Shown piece by piece: positions 34,390-37,185 of a stretch of DNA of 37,185 nt. Origin of the DNA: Fredinandcohnia aciditolerans. GTDB lineage: Bacteria > Bacillota > Bacilli > Bacillales > Bacillaceae_L. The stretch is taken from the NCBI GenBank assembly GCA_003640645.1, contig QGHH01000040.1, forward strand, positions 1 to 37,185. Reading direction: 5' to 3'. Every line of letters starts with the position of its first letter. Positions within the stretch are counted from its first letter, which is position 1. The notes beneath the pieces are model-generated. The model was not told where the DNA came from, made no database searches, and was given only the letters and a program-made list of their open reading frames with translations. Position numbers and translations under genes: made by a program.

Positions 34390-35368
34390 AGTGATTATAC
34401 CCTTTCATCTCAAGCTTTTGAAGTTCCTCGCCTCGATTCAAAAACACAGCAGGACCACCTTTCGAGACAGTCCCAATTTTTGAAAGGACATAACCATGTT
34501 TTTTTGCTTTTTTCTCTAGTATATCCCAATCTGATTCAGCCATAGTGCCGATCAATTCAAAGTCCTCTCCACCATATAACGCAAACTCAAGTGCTTGGTC
34601 TTTATATAAATCTAATATGGCTTCACTGAATGGAATTTTATCTTCATCTATTGTTAAAGTGACACCACTCGCTTTTGCAATCTCATTTGTTTCACTTGCT
34701 AAACCATCACTTATATCGTTCAAAGAAACTCTTTGGAAAGTTGAAAGTAATCTCCCCATCTCCACTCTCGGTTTCGGATACTGATGTTTGTGGATAAGAG
34801 TTTTCTCTTGCTCTTTAAAAGGATGGTCCTTACCATTATGTAATAATAAATTTAAACCCGCAGCAGAATCCCCTACCGATCCTGTAACAAAAATAATATC
34901 TCCTGGCTGTGCATGGCTTCGTAATAAATGAGTATCTTTCTCAACCTCACCTAGAACAGTCACCGTAATAACCAACTTCTCAGCAATCGAAACTGTATCG
35001 CCACCGATTAAATCCATTTTGTACCTATCTGCTAGCATTGCCATACCTTCATAAATCGATAACAAATCTGTTTCATTCCATTCCTTTGGAATTGCAATCG
35101 ACACTAAATAGTAGGTAGGGATTCCACCCATCGCTGCAATATCACTAATATTAACAGCTAATGCCTTATAACCAACTTGAAAAGGGTCCATTGTTTGAGA
35201 AGTAAAATGAACACCCTCTACCATCGTATCCATGCAAATGATTTGTTCCATATCTGGTGTTGGACGAAACAACGCGGCATCATCACCTATACCTGCAAGT
35301 AGTCCAGATTGGGCAACACGTTTTGGTTTAATTTGATCAATAAAGTGAAATTCGTCCTGCAAAGCCAT
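34352..35368 (-). CDS. thiL: Thiamine-monophosphate kinase ThiL
   Basis: A 338-residue enzyme phosphorylating thiamine monophosphate to thiamine pyrophosphate. It shows GIGDDAALF near 27-35, the Mg-binding DTMVEGVHF near 51-59, VNISDIAAMGG near 75-85, VTGSVGDSAAGL and the DISDGLASE motif near 217. The frame runs upstream to 35410, but ATG 35368 has GGAGTGA at proper spacing. The C-terminus FKSIQQNPNSEK is encoded in repeat copy C and is a little longer than in B. subtilis. First gene of the thiL-tsaEB-rimI-tsaD cluster. Confidence 0.94.
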   Translation of the reverse strand: MALQDEFHFIDQIKPKRVAQSGLLAGIGDDAALFRPTPDMEQIICMDTMVEGVHFTSQTMDPFQVGYKALAVNISDIAAMGGIPTYYLVSIAIPKEWNETDLLSIYEGMAMLADRYKMDLIGGDTVSIAEKLVITVTVLGEVEKDTHLLRSHAQPGDIIFVTGSVGDSAAGLNLLLHNGKDHPFKEQEKTLIHKHQYPKPRVEMGRLLSTFQRVSLNDISDGLASETNEIAKASGVTLTIDEDKIPFSEAILDLYKDQALEFALYGGEDFELIGTMAESDWDILEKKAKKHGYVLSKIGTVSKGGPAVFLNRGEELQKLEMKGYNHFKSIQQNPNSEK

Positions 35369-35414
35369 CAAAGTCACTCCTATTAAGTCGAAAGAAACTA
35401 TAAAACACAAGTAG

Positions 35415-35443
35415 TAAAAAAAGCCTTAGGACAACTCCTAAGG
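35415..35443 (-). terminator. Terminator upstream of thiL
   Basis: On the minus strand CCTTAGGA-GTTG-TCCTAAGG is followed by CTTTTTTT. It would stop leftward transcripts that cross the repeat array before they enter thiL. Confidence 0.85.
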
Positions 35444-35621
35444 ACCTTAATACATCATTATAAGTTTACCGTATTTCAACAAAATCAGCAAAAAAGAAAT
35501 AAATAATTAGTTATTAAGTGAGATAGGTGCAGAGGTGGTTATGTACGGATCCGATGGTTATATTTTTTTAGAAGTATTGAGTAGATTTTATATCTTCGAT
35601 TAGGGTTAAGCTATCAGCTTG
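35444..35621. other. Non-coding stretch between terminator and repeat array
   Basis: No coding frame and no clear signal seen. AT-rich sequence leading into the tandem array. Confidence 0.5.
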
Positions 35622-36396
35622 ATGAAGGACTTTTCATTGGGGGTTTCTTGCGTCCGGGCTTTCATTAGATTCATGAAGGACTTTACCTAGGGCGTCACGC
35701 TGTTTTCGGGCTTTCATTAGATTCATGAAGGACTTTACCTAGGGCGTCACGCTGTTTTCGGGCTTTCATTCGCTTCATGAAGGACTTTTCATTGGGGATC
35801 GCGCTGCGTGTGGGCTTTCATTAGATTCATGAAGGGATTCCTACTGTTTTCGGTCCTTCATCTCTCATGAAGGGGATTTCGATAGGTTTCTTAGTTCGTT
35901 TTCCCCTTCATGACCCTTATGAAGAGGATTTCCACCATTTTCTTTGGTCACTTTCCCCTTCATAACCCTTATGAAGAGGATTTCCAGCGTTTTCTTTGCT
36001 CACTTTCCCCTTCATAACCCTCATGAAGAGGATTTCCAGCGTTTTCTTTGCTCGCTTTCCCCTTCATAACCCTCATGAAGAGGATTCTAATTGTTTTATT
36101 TGTTTATTTTCCCTTTCATCCTCCTCATGAAGAGGATTTCCACCATTTTCTTTGCTCGCTTTCCCCTTCATAACCCTTATGAATAGGATTCTAATTGTTT
36201 TATTTGTTTATTTTCCCTTTCATCCTCCTCATGAAGAGGATTTCCACCGTTTTCTTTGCTCACTTTCCCCTTCATAACCCTCATGAAGAGGATTCTAATT
36301 GTTTTATTTGTTTATTTTCCCTTTCATCCCCACATGAAGAGGATTCCAACAGTATTATTTCGTAGCTTTCCCTTTTATCGCTTTCGATAAAAAGCT
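35622..36396. repeat. 52-bp tandem repeat array, each unit with an inverted repeat
   Basis: Fifteen units begin with ATGAAG (or ATGAAT) at 35622, 35673, 35725, 35777, 35829, 35867, 35919, 35971, 36023, 36075, 36127, 36179, 36231, 36283 and 36334. Spacing is 52 bp except one 38-bp unit and two of 51. Each junction is an inverted repeat such as CCCCTTCAT-N7-ATGAAGAGG. Three unit types exist. Type A (units 1-4) has GGACTTTACC and GGGCTTTCATT. Type B has GGATTTCCACC and TTTCCCCTTCATAACCC. Type C has GGATTCTAATTG and TTTCCCTTTCATCC. The array ends in a stem CTTTTATCG / CGATAAAAAG (36372-36394). No spacers or cas genes, so it is not CRISPR. Confidence 0.93.
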
Positions 36397-36523
36397 TTAC
36401 TGAAAGTTTCGCCAGTAATTCTATATGTTTTTTTTCTAAAATCCATTCCTCTTTTAATTAGATCTTACTTTGTTGGCTTCTCCAAACATAAATAATGAAA
36501 TAAGATGTTCACACCATAAATAG

Positions 36524-36552
36524 AAAAAACCACAGCATTAGTAACTGTGGTT
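36524..36552 (-). terminator. Second terminator of the rRNA/tRNA operon
   Basis: On the minus strand AACCACAG / CTGTGGTT (9-nt loop) is followed by TTTTC, 27 bp after the first terminator. Confidence 0.8.
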
Positions 36553-36578
36553 AATTCATAACATTTAAATTTCTGCAT

Positions 36579-36605
36579 AAAAAAAACGAAACTACAAAGT
36601 TTCGT
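36579..36605 (-). terminator. First terminator of the rRNA/tRNA operon
   Basis: On the minus strand ACGAAACT-TTGT-AGTTTCGT is followed by seven T, 13 bp beyond tRNA-Asp. Confidence 0.93.
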
Positions 36606-36618
36606 GTGTTTGTATATA

Positions 36619-36694
36619 TGGCGGTCCCGACCGGGATCGAACCGGCGATCTCCTGCGTGACAGGCAGGCATGTTAACCGCTACACCACGGGACC
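36619..36694 (-). tRNA. tRNA-Asp (anticodon GTC)
   Basis: A 76-nt cloverleaf on the minus strand starting GGTCCCGTGGTGTAGCGG, with anticodon loop CTGTCAC, T-arm GGTTCGATCC and encoded 3' CCA. Acceptor stem GGTCCCG/CGGGACC pairs fully. Confidence 0.97.
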
Positions 36695-36697
36695 ATT

Positions 36698-36774
<77 letters not shown>

Positions 36775-36901
36775 ATAATAGAAAATATATAGTTTTTGTT
36801 ATGCGCATAGTTAGCTGTTACTGTCCCTTCCTCTGCAAGCTAAATCAAGAAGCTTGATCCGTCGGGACAACTCGCAGTAACTTCGATGATGCAACGCTCG
36901 T

Positions 36902-36921
36902 TGCTCCACCCCGCGATAATA
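36902..36921 (-). repeat. Duplicate of the tRNA-fMet 5' end
   Basis: Twenty bases identical to 36761-36780, covering the first 14 nt of tRNA-fMet and 6 nt of its upstream flank, lie 141 bp away near the 5S 3' end. The 121 bp between them can fold (GTTACTG...CAGTAAC, TCAAG-CT-TCTTGA). Not a functional tRNA. Confidence 0.8.
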
Positions 36922-36929
36922 ATATATAA

Positions 36930-37045
36930 GCCTAGCGACGTCCTACTCTCACAGGGACAAAGTCCCAACTACCATCGGCGCTGAAGAGCTTAACTTCCGT
37001 GTTCGGTATGGGAACGGGTGTGACCTCTTCGCTATCGCCACTAGA
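36930..37045 (-). rRNA. rrf: 5S ribosomal RNA
   Basis: About 116 nt on the minus strand. It has GTGGCGATAGCGAAGAGGTC at the 5' side, CCCGTTCCCATACCGAACAC and GGGACTTTGTCCC in the middle, and ends GTAGGACGTCGCTAGGC. Closely matches Bacillus 5S. Ends are approximate by 1-2 nt. Confidence 0.97.
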
Positions 37046-37109
37046 CTATGTTGAAGGATTCATTCCTTCAAAACTAGATAACGTACGTGCATTCATTATT
37101 CGAAGTGAT

Positions 37110-37185
<76 letters not shown>

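Noticed and set aside
35622-36396. Possible CRISPR array, because of regular palindromic repeats
   Set aside because: Units are contiguous and related along their whole length with no unique spacers, the 52-bp unit is not a repeat-spacer pattern, and no cas genes are present.
36465-36671. 68-codon minus-strand frame across tRNA-Asp
   Set aside because: It overlaps a tRNA gene and two terminators, and has no ribosome site.

Overview
This window is a low-GC Bacillaceae chromosome segment (Bacillus sensu lato). The clearest evidence is gene order: thiL-tsaE-tsaB-rimI-tsaD / ydiF / moaC-rex-tatA-tatC / ydiK-ydiL / groES-groEL ... yeaC-yeaD-yebA-guaA-pbuG is the Bacillus subtilis order. Supporting signs are AGGAGG-type ribosome sites, a CIRCE element, guanine riboswitches and TTGACA-N17-TATAAT promoters. 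Most genes run leftward, in the direction of the flanking rRNA operons. At the right edge an rRNA operon ends (23S 3' end, 5S, tRNA-fMet, tRNA-Asp, two terminators). At the left edge lie the tandem promoters and leader of a second operon in the same orientation, so the whole segment sits between direct rrn repeats.

Layout from right to left. (1) 37185-36524: rRNA/tRNA operon end, with a duplicated 5' piece of tRNA-fMet. (2) 36396-35622: fifteen tandem units of 52 bp, each with an inverted repeat. (3) 35368-31564: thiL, tsaE, tsaB, rimI, tsaD (t6A tRNA modification plus thiamine phosphate kinase). (4) 31529-31381: a dense DnaA-box cluster between two convergent terminators. (5) 31278-26073: ydiF, the moaC-rex-tatA-tatC operon and ydiL-ydiK. 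(6) 25843-23761: groESL under CIRCE control. (7) 23402-8725: an accessory region inserted between groEL and yeaC. It holds a quinone/catechol resistance locus (mhqR, two ring-cleaving dioxygenases, flavin reductase, MhqD hydrolase, DoxX protein, WrbA-like quinone reductase), a possible frameshifted gene, a DUF421-DUF4363 pair, a MerR-type coiled-coil protein surrounded by TATCGC-N3-GCGATA palindromes, a metal-dependent hydrolase, an L25/Ctc protein, small unknown genes and a glycine-betaine-type ABC transporter. (8) 8552-344: yeaC-yeaD-yebA (MoxR/DUF58/transglutaminase), then guaA and pbuG, each behind its own guanine riboswitch and intrinsic terminator.

The genes combine purine homeostasis (GuaA and PbuG share one guanine-sensing leader type), protein folding and export (GroESL, Tat), redox sensing (Rex), tRNA modification (TsaB/D/E) and stress defence (osmoprotectant uptake, quinone detoxification). 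The least explained parts are non-coding: the 52-bp array, the DnaA-box island, a structured repeat family that supplies the last codons of two unrelated genes, and the palindromes around the MerR-type gene. All family calls come from reading sequence motifs; no database search was run.
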